This document shows positions 1-7,603 of a stretch of DNA of 35,695 bases, piece after piece. Every line of letters starts with the position of its first letter. The stretch's first letter is position 1. The stretch covers positions 1-35,695 of the forward strand of contig VBKW01000089.1 in assembly GCA_005879405.1 (NCBI GenBank), read 5' to 3'. This stretch comes from Deltaproteobacteria bacterium (GTDB taxonomy: Bacteria; Desulfobacterota; Binatia; UTPRO1). The translations under genes were made by a program, and so were the position numbers. Under the pieces are notes generated by a model. The model was not told the DNA's origin, made no database searches, and saw only the letters and a list, made by a program, of their open reading frames with translations.

Positions 1-1105
1 CCGCCTCGTGCCGGAAGCGCATGAACTCGTCGTAGAGCTCGACGCGCTCGGCGAGCGCGGCGGCGTCCTCGCCCGCGGCGTCGCGCCGGATGAGGTCGGT
101 CAAGAAGTCGTTCTCGAGCGCGATGAAGTCGCTGCCGGGGCTGTAGAACGGGTCGGCGAACGCGGCCGCTTCACCGGAGAGACCCCAGCGCTCGCTGCTG
201 AAGAAACGCCTCGTCGCATAGGCGAGGTGCGCGTAGCTGCCGACGTCGAGCATCTCCGCGTGATCGAGCAGCGACGCGACTGCGCGGTGACGCCCGAGAA
301 ACTCGGTGAACCCGGTCCTCGTACGACACGGGCCGTCGACGGCGTCGCGATCGCCGACGACACCGACGCTCGTGACGCCCTCCTTCAGCGGGATGAACCA
401 GATCCAGTAGCCGGGATAGCAGAAGTGGACGGTCGACAGCATGCGGCTGCTATGGCGGACGCGCGCGCGGAAGCTCTCGGGTCCGAACTGGTCGAGGTCG
501 CGAACGCCGGTGTAACGTCCCCACACCGCCGCGATCGCATGCTCGCGTTCGGGGACGCGCAGACCCTTGGCGCGCGCGACGAGGCTCGCGCGCCCGGCCG
601 CGTCGACGAGCCAGCGGCTCTCGCAACGGCCGTCGACGCCGTCGCCGTGAAATGCGAAGCGATGCTGCGCGCCATCGGATCCGAGCTCCAGGTCGTGCAC
701 GCGCACGCCGGCTCGCAGCGCCACGCCGTCGGCGCCGTTCAGTGCCCAGAGATCGCGCTCGAGTCGCGCGCGGTTGATCTGAAACGCGGGATGGAACGGC
801 ATCGCGACCGATCCGACCTCGGTCATCTCGTGCAGCTCGGCGGTCTTCGCGGGCGTGTCGAAGAAGAAGCGCAGGCCGTTCTTCGGCAGGTGGCGATCGT
901 AGAGGTACGCGGAGAGACCGAGGCGACGAATGAGATAGTTGCTCGCGATCTCGACCGTCGACTCACCGACCTTGTACGAGCTCTCGGTCGCCTTCTCGAA
1001 CACGCCGACGCGGAGCTGCGGCAGCGTGCGCCGCAGCTGGCGTGCGAGCAGCGAGCCCGCGAGGCCGCCGCCGATGATCGCGACGTCGAGCGTCAGCCGT
1101 TCCAC
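1..1105 (-). CDS. FAD-dependent tryptophan-halogenase-like enzyme (C-terminus cut by window start)
   Basis: This is a flavin-dependent enzyme of the tryptophan halogenase family; 368 codons are visible and no stop is reached. The N-terminus has the FAD-binding motif GGGLAG (residues 12-17), a GEST motif (47-50) and the halogenase signature WIWFIP (234-239, pattern WxWxIP). K75, in PKNGLRFFF, sits where the catalytic lysine of PrnA-type halogenases is expected, and a late DPFYSPG motif matches the family FAD site. I chose the GTG start because GGGAGG lies four bases upstream and no better in-frame start exists. It is the last visible gene of the polyene-like cluster, 65 bp after the C45 hydrolase. 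Related genes accompany xanthomonadin and flexirubin clusters, so halogenation of an aryl group is the likely role. Some members act as plain oxidases or hydroxylases, and the substrate is unknown. Confidence 0.85.
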   Translation of the reverse strand, partial: MERLTLDVAIIGGGLAGSLLARQLRRTLPQLRVGVFEKATESSYKVGESTVEIASNYLIRRLGLSAYLYDRHLPKNGLRFFFDTPAKTAELHEMTEVGSVAMPFHPAFQINRARLERDLWALNGADGVALRAGVRVHDLELGSDGAQHRFAFHGDGVDGRCESRWLVDAAGRASLVARAKGLRVPEREHAIAAVWGRYTGVRDLDQFGPESFRARVRHSSRMLSTVHFCYPGYWIWFIPLKEGVTSVGVVGDRDAVDGPCRTRTGFTEFLGRHRAVASLLDHAEMLDVGSYAHLAYATRRFFSSERWGLSGEAAAFADPFYSPGSDFIALENDFLTDLIRRDAAGEDAAALAERVELYDEFMRFRHEA

Positions 1106-1170
1106 TCGGCCTCCCGCATCGCGCGACCATAGCAAAGCGCGCCGGCGCGCTGCACGCGGAATCTGTGGCG

Positions 1171-3045
1171 CTACTGCGCCGTGACCCCGCGCCGCGCTTC
1201 TACGTCCGCCGCCGGGCTCTCCGGCACGAGCTCCACGACGCGCTGCCACGCCGCGCGCGCGCCCTCGGCGTCGCCAGCCGCGGCGCGCGTCTCGGCGAGG
1301 CCGCGCCACGCGAGGTGGTCGTCGCCGCGGAGCGCCAGCGCACGCTCGAACTCTTCGATCGCCGCATCCGTCCGGCCGCGCGCCCGCTCGCGTTCGGCTT
1401 CGCGACGCATGCGGGCGCCGAGCAGCTGGCGGTCCAACGCGCGCAAGCCGAGGAGCGGGTCGGGCGGAATGTCGCCGCGGGCCTCGTACTCCGCGACGTC
1501 GTCGTGCGTGTCGTCCGCACGTTCACGAGCGTCGGCGCCGCGCGCCGAGTCGCCGGCTGCCGAATTGACCGGGTCGCCCCGTGCCCGCGTGTCGTCGTCG
1601 CCACGGGCGCCTCCCTCGCGCCGAGCCTCTGCCGGCTCGCCAATCGGACCACCGAGGCGAGCGCCGAGATCGATGCGGCGGTACGCCCCGAGCGTGTGCG
1701 GGCCTTCCGAGACCCACACGACGCGTGCCGTGAGATCGGCGACGACCGAATGGGTCGCGATCAGCGCATCGATCGCGTTGCGATTGCCGAGCGGCAGCGG
1801 GACGTCGTCGACGCCGCTCCGGTCGCGCAGAATCGCGACCGCCGTCCAGGCGTCGACGCGGCCGTCGGCGCGTGTGACGAGCTGCTCGAGACGCGCTTCG
1901 CGCTCGACCGTCGACGTGTGCTCGCGCACGAACACGTTCTTCGGATCGCTCGCGAACGCCGGCGCCGCGAAATGATTGGCGACGACCATCACCGACTGGC
2001 GACGGCGCACTGCCGGCTCGAGACCGGGGGCACGCTCGATGACGGCCGACTCGCCGCTGGTGCCGTCCGCGACGAGAAGCATGTGCGATGCCATCGGCGC
2101 GTCGCGGACGGCGATCGCGATCGCCTCGTCGAGCGTGTGCGCCTCCTCGAGGATCGTGCGCGTGGTGAAGACGACCGGGACGCCGTGCTCCTCGAACGTT
2201 CCCGCGCGCGCGCCGTTGACGCTCACCCAGATTCCGGCGGCGTTCATGCCGCTCACGACCCCGGTGAGGCCGGGCCAGGCGATCGACACGAAGGCGAGGC
2301 GGCCCGCCGGCTCGACGATCTGCACGGTCTTCTCGGTGTCGAACCACGGATCGACGTCGAGATCGAAGTTGCGGCCGACGATCGTGTGACCCGGCGTCCC
2401 GCCGGCGCGCGTCGCCTCGCCGGAGGCGACGAACGCGGTGCAGCCGAGGAGCGGTGAGCGTTCGAACGCGAGCGCGATGTCGTAGAGGGCGTGCAGATAG
2501 ACGAGGCGGTGGTAGGGCGTCAGAAACGCGGGGCCGCGATCGCCGTACGCGATCGACTCGCCGTAGATCTCGGCGCGCCGCTCGGCAGGGAAGCCGCGGT
2601 CGACGTCGCGGTAGCGTGCGCGCACGACCGTGGTGAGCACCGAACGCAGAGCGGCCGAGGGGACGAACGTCGCGAAGAGATCGAGCATGCGAGCGTCGCC
2701 GGCGGCCATGATCGGCGCCGTGAGCCGCGCGTGGCGATACCCGAGCTGAACCGGATCGCCCGCGAGGTGCATCACCCAGAGCGCGCCGCGCCGCTCGAGC
2801 GACGCCGGACCGACGCGTGCGACGCCGCCGTCGAACCGCAGCGCCTCGTCGGGAGGCGGCGCCATGTCCGGCGGCGCGATGCGCGTTGCGCGCTGGAACG
2901 CGATTGCCCCGGCGGCACCGAGGAGCGCGAACAGCAGGAGCGCGCGCAGCCCCCAGCGCCGGCGCCGCGGCGGGCGACCGGGTTCCGAGGCGCCATCGCG
3001 AGCGGCCGCATCGCGCGCGGCGGCGGTCGTGCTCGGGAGCGCCAC
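1171..3045 (-). CDS. Membrane-anchored C45-family autoproteolytic acyltransferase/hydrolase with TPR-like tail
   Basis: The 624-residue protein starts with an Arg-rich segment and one membrane helix (about residues 32-50), so the catalytic part is probably periplasmic. The core resembles peptidase family C45 (isopenicillin N acyltransferase-like Ntn hydrolases): GCTAF at 201-205 supplies the predicted self-processing point and nucleophile C202, followed by GRNFDLD near 224-230. These enzymes cleave or transfer acyl groups on amide bonds. After a charged, low-complexity linker (about 470-540), residues about 550-605 form helical TPR-like repeats. The GTG start is the first in-frame start before the membrane segment, though its ribosome site is weak. 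It lies 97 bp after the MMPL exporter and 65 bp before the halogenase-like gene, which suggests a late acylation or deacylation step on the exported product. The fusion to a TPR tail is unusual. The substrate is unknown. Confidence 0.8.
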   Translation of the reverse strand: MALPSTTAAARDAAARDGASEPGRPPRRRRWGLRALLLFALLGAAGAIAFQRATRIAPPDMAPPPDEALRFDGGVARVGPASLERRGALWVMHLAGDPVQLGYRHARLTAPIMAAGDARMLDLFATFVPSAALRSVLTTVVRARYRDVDRGFPAERRAEIYGESIAYGDRGPAFLTPYHRLVYLHALYDIALAFERSPLLGCTAFVASGEATRAGGTPGHTIVGRNFDLDVDPWFDTEKTVQIVEPAGRLAFVSIAWPGLTGVVSGMNAAGIWVSVNGARAGTFEEHGVPVVFTTRTILEEAHTLDEAIAIAVRDAPMASHMLLVADGTSGESAVIERAPGLEPAVRRRQSVMVVANHFAAPAFASDPKNVFVREHTSTVEREARLEQLVTRADGRVDAWTAVAILRDRSGVDDVPLPLGNRNAIDALIATHSVVADLTARVVWVSEGPHTLGAYRRIDLGARLGGPIGEPAEARREGGARGDDDTRARGDPVNSAAGDSARGADARERADDTHDDVAEYEARGDIPPDPLLGLRALDRQLLGARMRREAERERARGRTDAAIEEFERALALRGDDHLAWRGLAETRAAAGDAEGARAAWQRVVELVPESPAADVEARRGVTAQ

Positions 3046-3142
3046 CCCGCGCGTGTTAGCAAACGGTCGCGACCTCCGCCATCGAGGCGCCGCACTGCCC
3101 GTCCGGGCAGAACGTCGCCGTATGCAATGGAATCGACCGGCG

Positions 3143-5716
3143 TCAGCGCGCGTCGCGGCCGCGGGCGACGACGGCGAGGAATCCGGGAAGGAGGCAGATC
3201 GCGGCGGCGAACGCGGCGGCGATCGCGGTCATCGCCAGCCACCCGAGGCCCTCGAGGCCGCGGTAGCGCGAGACGGCGAGAAATCCGAATCCTGCCATGG
3301 TGGTGAGCGTCGTGAGAGCCATGGCACGACCGACGAGCCGCGCCGCCGTGCCGAGGTCGACGCCCTCGCGCCAGCGTTGCACGAGATAGACGCAGTAATC
3401 GACGCCGATGCCGAGCGTCAGCGGCAGCACGATCAAGTTGATCGGCGTGAACGCGACGCCGGCAAGATGCATCGCCTCGATCGTGCCGAAGACGACGACG
3501 ATCGTCGGCAGGATGACGGCGAGCGCCGGCGCCAGCGCGCGCAGCTGCAGCAGCACGATGATGAGGTTCAGGATCACGCTCGCGACCGTGAACGCGACGA
3601 CCTCGCGGGCGATCACCGTGGCGAGCGCCGCCTCCATGAACGCCCGCCCGGTCACGACGACGTCGTCGCCGATGTCGGCGCGCAGCTGCTCGCGGATGGC
3701 GGCGAGACTCGCGCCCGCAGCGGGCGTGAACATGACCGCCAGCGTGACGCCGTCCGGGGTGCGCCGGAGATGGCGTTGCACGAGCGGGCGCAGCCAGGGC
3801 GCGTCGAGGTCGCGCGGGAGCGCCGCGTCGCTCGCGGCGAGCGCGGCTGCGGCGTCCGCGAACGCGTCGACGCGGAAGCGCTGGCGGGCGAGCTCGGTGA
3901 CGAGCGCCGCGCGCGCGCGCGCCAACGGCAACTCCGCGAAGGCCGCGCGTCGCGCCGCCTCGGTGGCGCGCGAAGGCAGGAACGTGGTGAGCGCCTGATA
4001 TCCGGAGATCGCGAGAGCAGGGTCCCCGGCGGTCGTGGCGTCGCCCTGGACCGCATCTGCCGCGTCGGCTGCGCGGCTGCCGGGACGCGTGTCGGTTGCG
4101 ACCGACTCGCGAGCGCCTGGCGCGCCCGGCGCACGATGCGCCTCGAGCCACTCGACGACGCGCTCCTCGCGCGCGAGCGCCTGCTCGAGGTCGGGCCCCG
4201 TGACCATCGCATGGCCGTCCGGGATGAGCGCGCCGAATTTCTCCTGGATCGCGTCTTCGGCCGCGACGGCCTGGGACCCGGTCGCGCGCAAGTGCAGCAT
4301 GTCGGCATCGACCGGAATCGGCGGTCGTACCGCGATCCAGATGACGCCGATCGCGGAGGCGACGAGCAGCGCGGGCAACGGCTGACGCCAGGACGCGGCC
4401 GCGATCGCCCCGAGCCACGGCGCTTCGAGCGGCGCCGCCGGCGGCGCCGCGAGACGGCCGGGGAACGTCGCCACGAGCGCCGGCAGGACGACGAACGTAT
4501 TGACGATGTTGACGAGCATGCCGATCGCGGTGAGCACGCCGATCTCACGCACGGCCGCGAGCGTCGAGAAGGCGATCACGGCGAACGCCGCCGCGGTCGT
4601 CGTCGACGCGACGACGTTGGCGACGCCGAGTCCCGCGCAGGTGCGCGTGATCGCCTCGTCGAGCGAGGCGGTCCGCCGCTCCTCCAGGAGGCGCCCGTAG
4701 AAGTAGATCACCGAGTCGATCGCGAGCCCGTAGAAGATCGCCGCGAAGCACAGCGACAGCGCGTTCAAGCGGCTGTAGACGATCACCGACGTCGCGAACG
4801 CGAAGAGCGACCCGGCGACGAGCTGGTAGCCGATCAACGGCAAGATGCCGAGATTGCGAAAGCCGAGCTGAAAGATCGCGATCACGCCGACGAGGGCGAG
4901 GAGCGTGTAGCGGATGACGTCGCGCTCGATCAGCTGCGCGTCCTCGCGCGCATGCGCGTGGGCGCCGCCGTAGAGAATCCGGAGACCGGCAAGCGCCGGA
5001 TCGGCGCGGACGTCGCGCTCGACCGCCTCCAGTCCGGCGAAGAGCTGGGCGGTGAAGACGCCGTCGAACGGCGACCCGGTGGGATCGAGCAGCAGCAGCC
5101 CCGACGTGCCGTCGGGGCTGAGGATGTGCGGATCCGTCGCCGCCGCCAGCGGATCGGCGTAGCGATCGCGGATCGTCTGGCCGGCGACGAGCGCGAGGCC
5201 GAGCGGGTCACGGCGGAGATGCTCGGTCATCTCGCCGCCGCCCGGCATCGACAGGATCTTCTTCACCTGGGCGACCGCGGTCGCGATCGCGTCGGGCTCG
5301 AGCCGCGCGGCGAGCTCGTCACGGCGCTCACGCGGGATGATCGCCGGCACGTGCACGGGATCGAGGAACGGGACGTCGCCGCCGGCGGCGTCTCGCCCGG
5401 CGATGACGTTCGCGACCTGCGGCAGCGCGCGATACCCCGCGGCCAGGCGGTCGATCGCGCGGCCGAGGACGGGGCCTTCGACACCGGAGACGAGCACCGG
5501 CAGCATCTGCAGCGAGCCGAACGTCTCGAGAAACTGCTTGTACTCGTCGAACGCGGGTGTCCCCGTCGGCAACGTCGACAGCAGATCGACGTCGAGGCGG
5601 AGCCGCGTGAGCGAGAGCACGCTGGCGAGCGTCAGCGCGAGCGAGCCGAGCAGCACGAGGCGGCGCCGGCGTACGGCCCACGCGCCGACGCTCCCCGCGA
5701 CGCTACGACCGCTCAC
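3143..5716 (-). CDS. MMPL/RND-family exporter (ApeM-like)
   Basis: This 857-residue inner-membrane transporter of the RND superfamily has two similar halves. Each has one N-terminal helix, a large periplasmic loop and a bundle of about five helices. The first helix is near residues 20-38, and the second half repeats the pattern from about residue 450. Length and layout match MMPL exporters in aryl polyene clusters and the hopanoid exporter HpnN. The GTG start overlaps the stop of the upstream lipoprotein gene in a GTGA junction, so the two are probably translationally coupled. Immediate neighbours are a lipoprotein, a LolA-like carrier and the dehydratase, a combination that implies transfer of a lipid-like polyene from the inner to the outer membrane. 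The direction and substrate are inferred from context. Confidence 0.9.
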   Translation of the reverse strand: MSGRSVAGSVGAWAVRRRRLVLLGSLALTLASVLSLTRLRLDVDLLSTLPTGTPAFDEYKQFLETFGSLQMLPVLVSGVEGPVLGRAIDRLAAGYRALPQVANVIAGRDAAGGDVPFLDPVHVPAIIPRERRDELAARLEPDAIATAVAQVKKILSMPGGGEMTEHLRRDPLGLALVAGQTIRDRYADPLAAATDPHILSPDGTSGLLLLDPTGSPFDGVFTAQLFAGLEAVERDVRADPALAGLRILYGGAHAHAREDAQLIERDVIRYTLLALVGVIAIFQLGFRNLGILPLIGYQLVAGSLFAFATSVIVYSRLNALSLCFAAIFYGLAIDSVIYFYGRLLEERRTASLDEAITRTCAGLGVANVVASTTTAAAFAVIAFSTLAAVREIGVLTAIGMLVNIVNTFVVLPALVATFPGRLAAPPAAPLEAPWLGAIAAASWRQPLPALLVASAIGVIWIAVRPPIPVDADMLHLRATGSQAVAAEDAIQEKFGALIPDGHAMVTGPDLEQALAREERVVEWLEAHRAPGAPGARESVATDTRPGSRAADAADAVQGDATTAGDPALAISGYQALTTFLPSRATEAARRAAFAELPLARARAALVTELARQRFRVDAFADAAAALAASDAALPRDLDAPWLRPLVQRHLRRTPDGVTLAVMFTPAAGASLAAIREQLRADIGDDVVVTGRAFMEAALATVIAREVVAFTVASVILNLIIVLLQLRALAPALAVILPTIVVVFGTIEAMHLAGVAFTPINLIVLPLTLGIGVDYCVYLVQRWREGVDLGTAARLVGRAMALTTLTTMAGFGFLAVSRYRGLEGLGWLAMTAIAAAFAAAICLLPGFLAVVARGRDAR

Positions 5717-6423
5717 GCGCGCGGCGCCGATGCGAGGCGCGCCCGCTGCACGTGTATCGCCATGCCGGCGCCGCTCGTCGGATCGGCGATGTGGAGATCG
5801 GTCGGCGCCGCATGCGGATCGTCGCGCGTGTAGCCCTCGTAGGTGGCGACGAGGAGCGACGTGCCGTCGTCGCGCACGTACTCCTCACGCACCGGGCGCA
5901 GCTGGTCGTCCACCGTCACGCGCGCGTGCAGTGCCGGCGCGACGCGACAGACGATGGTCGCGCCGCGCCCGCTGCACGCGTCCGGACGCGCCTTCGGCTG
6001 GAAGAGCAGCGCGAGCGCGACGATCATCCGATCCGAGACCGCGACCGCCGGATCGGCGAGCGTGGCGGGATCGATCGTCCCCTGCGTCGTTTGCTGGCGG
6101 AGCGGCAAGCTGAGGGTGTATCCGCCGTCGCGAATCGTCAGATCGAGGACCGTCATCCCGAAAGCAGAAAGCACTTGCAGGCGGATCGCGCCGGCGTCAT
6201 CGATCGCGAGGTACGCGGGCGAGGGGAGGACGCTCGCGTGCTCGGTGCCGACGAGACGCACCGTCATCGAGAGACGCAGGCCGCGCGTCGCGCGCTCGCG
6301 CGCGGCGAGCGCCGCGACGACCGCCTGCGGCGTCGCCGCCGTGCCGACGTGCGGCCGCCGCGGCGCGACGCAGCCGACCACGAGCGCGACGACCGCACAG
6401 AGCGCGGCGACGCCGCGGCTCAC
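5713..6423 (-). CDS. Lipoprotein of the polyene export module
   Basis: This 236-residue predicted lipoprotein has a short signal sequence ending in the lipobox LVVGC with modified cysteine C18. The body is rich in beta-strand patterns and resembles small outer-membrane or periplasmic lipid-handling lipoproteins (LolB/DUF3261-type) that accompany MMPL exporters in aryl polyene clusters; I cannot assign the exact family by eye. It starts at GTG, overlapping the dehydratase stop by GTGA, and its own TGA overlaps the GTG of the MMPL gene in the same way. No +2 aspartate follows the cysteine (the next residue is Val), which in enterobacterial sorting rules would favour the outer membrane. A role in receiving exported product is inferred from position. 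Confidence 0.75.
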   Translation of the reverse strand: MSRGVAALCAVVALVVGCVAPRRPHVGTAATPQAVVAALAARERATRGLRLSMTVRLVGTEHASVLPSPAYLAIDDAGAIRLQVLSAFGMTVLDLTIRDGGYTLSLPLRQQTTQGTIDPATLADPAVAVSDRMIVALALLFQPKARPDACSGRGATIVCRVAPALHARVTVDDQLRPVREEYVRDDGTSLLVATYEGYTRDDPHAAPTDLHIADPTSGAGMAIHVQRARLASAPRA

Positions 6424-6869
6424 GCCTCGGGGCTCCGGACGGGCGCGAATGCCAGGGTCAGGATCGCGGTCGCGCACACCTGCCCACCGGCGACGGCGCG
6501 ACCGTGGATGCGTGCCATGTCGGCGTAGCGGCGTGTGACCGTGATCTCGACCATGAGGACGTCGCCGGCACGCGCCGGGGCGCTCACCTCGCAGCGATCG
6601 ATCGCGGCGAGCACGGCGTTGCCGAGCGCGCGCAGCGCCGGCTCGCGCCGCATCAAGACGAGACCCGCCGCCTGCGCCATCGCCTCGACGACGAGAATCG
6701 GCGACAGGACGCCCGACGGGCCGACCAGCGGGTCGTCGACGGTCAGCCCCTTGCTGAACCGGCCGCCTTGCTCGTCGATTGCGAGGATCCGATCGAGGAG
6801 GAGAAACGGCGCCGCGTGCGGCAGGAAGTCCGCCGCGAGGTCGCCCGCCGACGGGACACGCGTGCTCAC
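6420..6869 (-). CDS. Hotdog-fold 3-hydroxyacyl-ACP dehydratase-like protein (FabZ/ApeP type)
   Basis: This 149-residue hotdog protein probably dehydrates 3-hydroxyacyl-ACP to the trans-2-enoyl form during polyene chain growth. The N-terminal LPHAAPFLLLDRI segment (residues 16-28) matches the FabZ start, and E62 in VEAMAQ matches the catalytic acid on the central helix. The usual GHFPG motif carrying the catalytic histidine is absent; its place is taken by residues around PLVGPSG (47-53). ApeP-type dehydratases of aryl polyene clusters also depart from the FabZ motif, so this may be the non-classical partner of a second dehydratase outside the window. GTG overlaps the LolA-like stop (GTGA), and its TGA overlaps the lipoprotein start. 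No enoyl reductase is seen nearby, consistent with a conjugated polyene product. Confidence 0.8.
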   Translation of the reverse strand: MSTRVPSAGDLAADFLPHAAPFLLLDRILAIDEQGGRFSKGLTVDDPLVGPSGVLSPILVVEAMAQAAGLVLMRREPALRALGNAVLAAIDRCEVSAPARAGDVLMVEITVTRRYADMARIHGRAVAGGQVCATAILTLAFAPVRSPEA

Positions 6870-7603
6870 GCGCTCGTCCCCGGCGTCGAGCGCGGCGCCG
6901 CGGCCGACGTCGCAGGCAGCGGGCGCAGGTGGATCGTGGTGCGGTCGCCGCCGCGCTCACGCAGGACGACGTCGGTCGCGAACGGACCGTCGGGCGCGAA
7001 GCGCAGCTCGACCTCGCTGAACGGCGCGGCGGGATCGCTCGGGCGGAGCGTCACCGCGTCGGGACCGTGCCACTCCTCGCGGAACTGCTCCGGGCCCTTT
7101 CCGCCGAGCATGAGATCGGTCATGACGTGGCCGAAGCGCGTGAAGCCAGAGAACTCCGGCGGGACCGCGACCGGCGCGCCGGCGGCGTCGAGCACGGTCA
7201 GCGTGTCGCCGTCGACCGCGATGGTCATCGTCTCCGGCGCGGTGAGCGCGAGCCGCATGTGATCGGGAGCGCGAAACTCGATCGTGCCGCTGGCGCGCAG
7301 CACCTCGTCGACGAGCGATACCTCGCGCTCCTGCTCGAAGAGCGCGCGCGCCGTCGTGACCGGCGGAAACCGCCGCGCCCGCGCCGCGAGCGACTGCGGG
7401 GCGGCGGCGCCCGCCTCGGACTGCCGCGCAGCGTCGGTCGCGACGGCGTGCCACGGCGCCATCACGTCGGCGGCGAAGGCAATGGACCACCACGACGCGG
7501 CGGTGGTGAGAGCGATCGCGAGCGCGCCGGCGGCACGCCGTCGGCGGGCAGCCGTTCTCGTCGTCACGGGCTGCCGTCCCGCGGGAGCAGTCCCTCTCCT
7601 CAC
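6866..7603 (-). CDS. LolA-like outer-membrane lipoprotein carrier protein (ApeL type)
   Basis: This is a secreted periplasmic carrier of the LolA fold, about 245 residues. An Arg-rich n-region and a hydrophobic stretch end in AFA, with cleavage expected before the next alanine. The mature part has the LolA-like pattern of beta-strands (for example the run around ASGTIEFRAPDHMRLALT) and a C-terminal beta-rich half. Such carriers sit beside MMPL exporters in aryl polyene clusters and are thought to ferry the lipid product. The start is uncertain. GTG at 7603 overlaps the chain-length-factor stop as GTGA, matching three further GTGA junctions in this run. GTG at 7567 would give a tidier 34-residue signal peptide. 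Neither has a convincing ribosome site. Confidence 0.78.
   Translation of the reverse strand: MRRGTAPAGRQPVTTRTAARRRRAAGALAIALTTAASWWSIAFAADVMAPWHAVATDAARQSEAGAAAPQSLAARARRFPPVTTARALFEQEREVSLVDEVLRASGTIEFRAPDHMRLALTAPETMTIAVDGDTLTVLDAAGAPVAVPPEFSGFTRFGHVMTDLMLGGKGPEQFREEWHGPDAVTLRPSDPAAPFSEVELRFAPDGPFATDVVLRERGGDRTTIHLRPLPATSAAAPRSTPGTSA

Noticed and set aside
8-2457. Long plus-strand open frames opposite the halogenase-like and C45 genes
   Set aside because: They are Arg/Ala-rich translations with no family motif, and exist because high-GC genes leave the opposite strand open. The minus-strand frames carry recognisable domains.
2864-5833. 989-codon plus-strand frame opposite the MMPL exporter gene
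   Set aside because: It is extremely rich in Arg, Asp and Glu with no hydrophobic core. The minus strand encodes a full MMPL transporter over the same bases.
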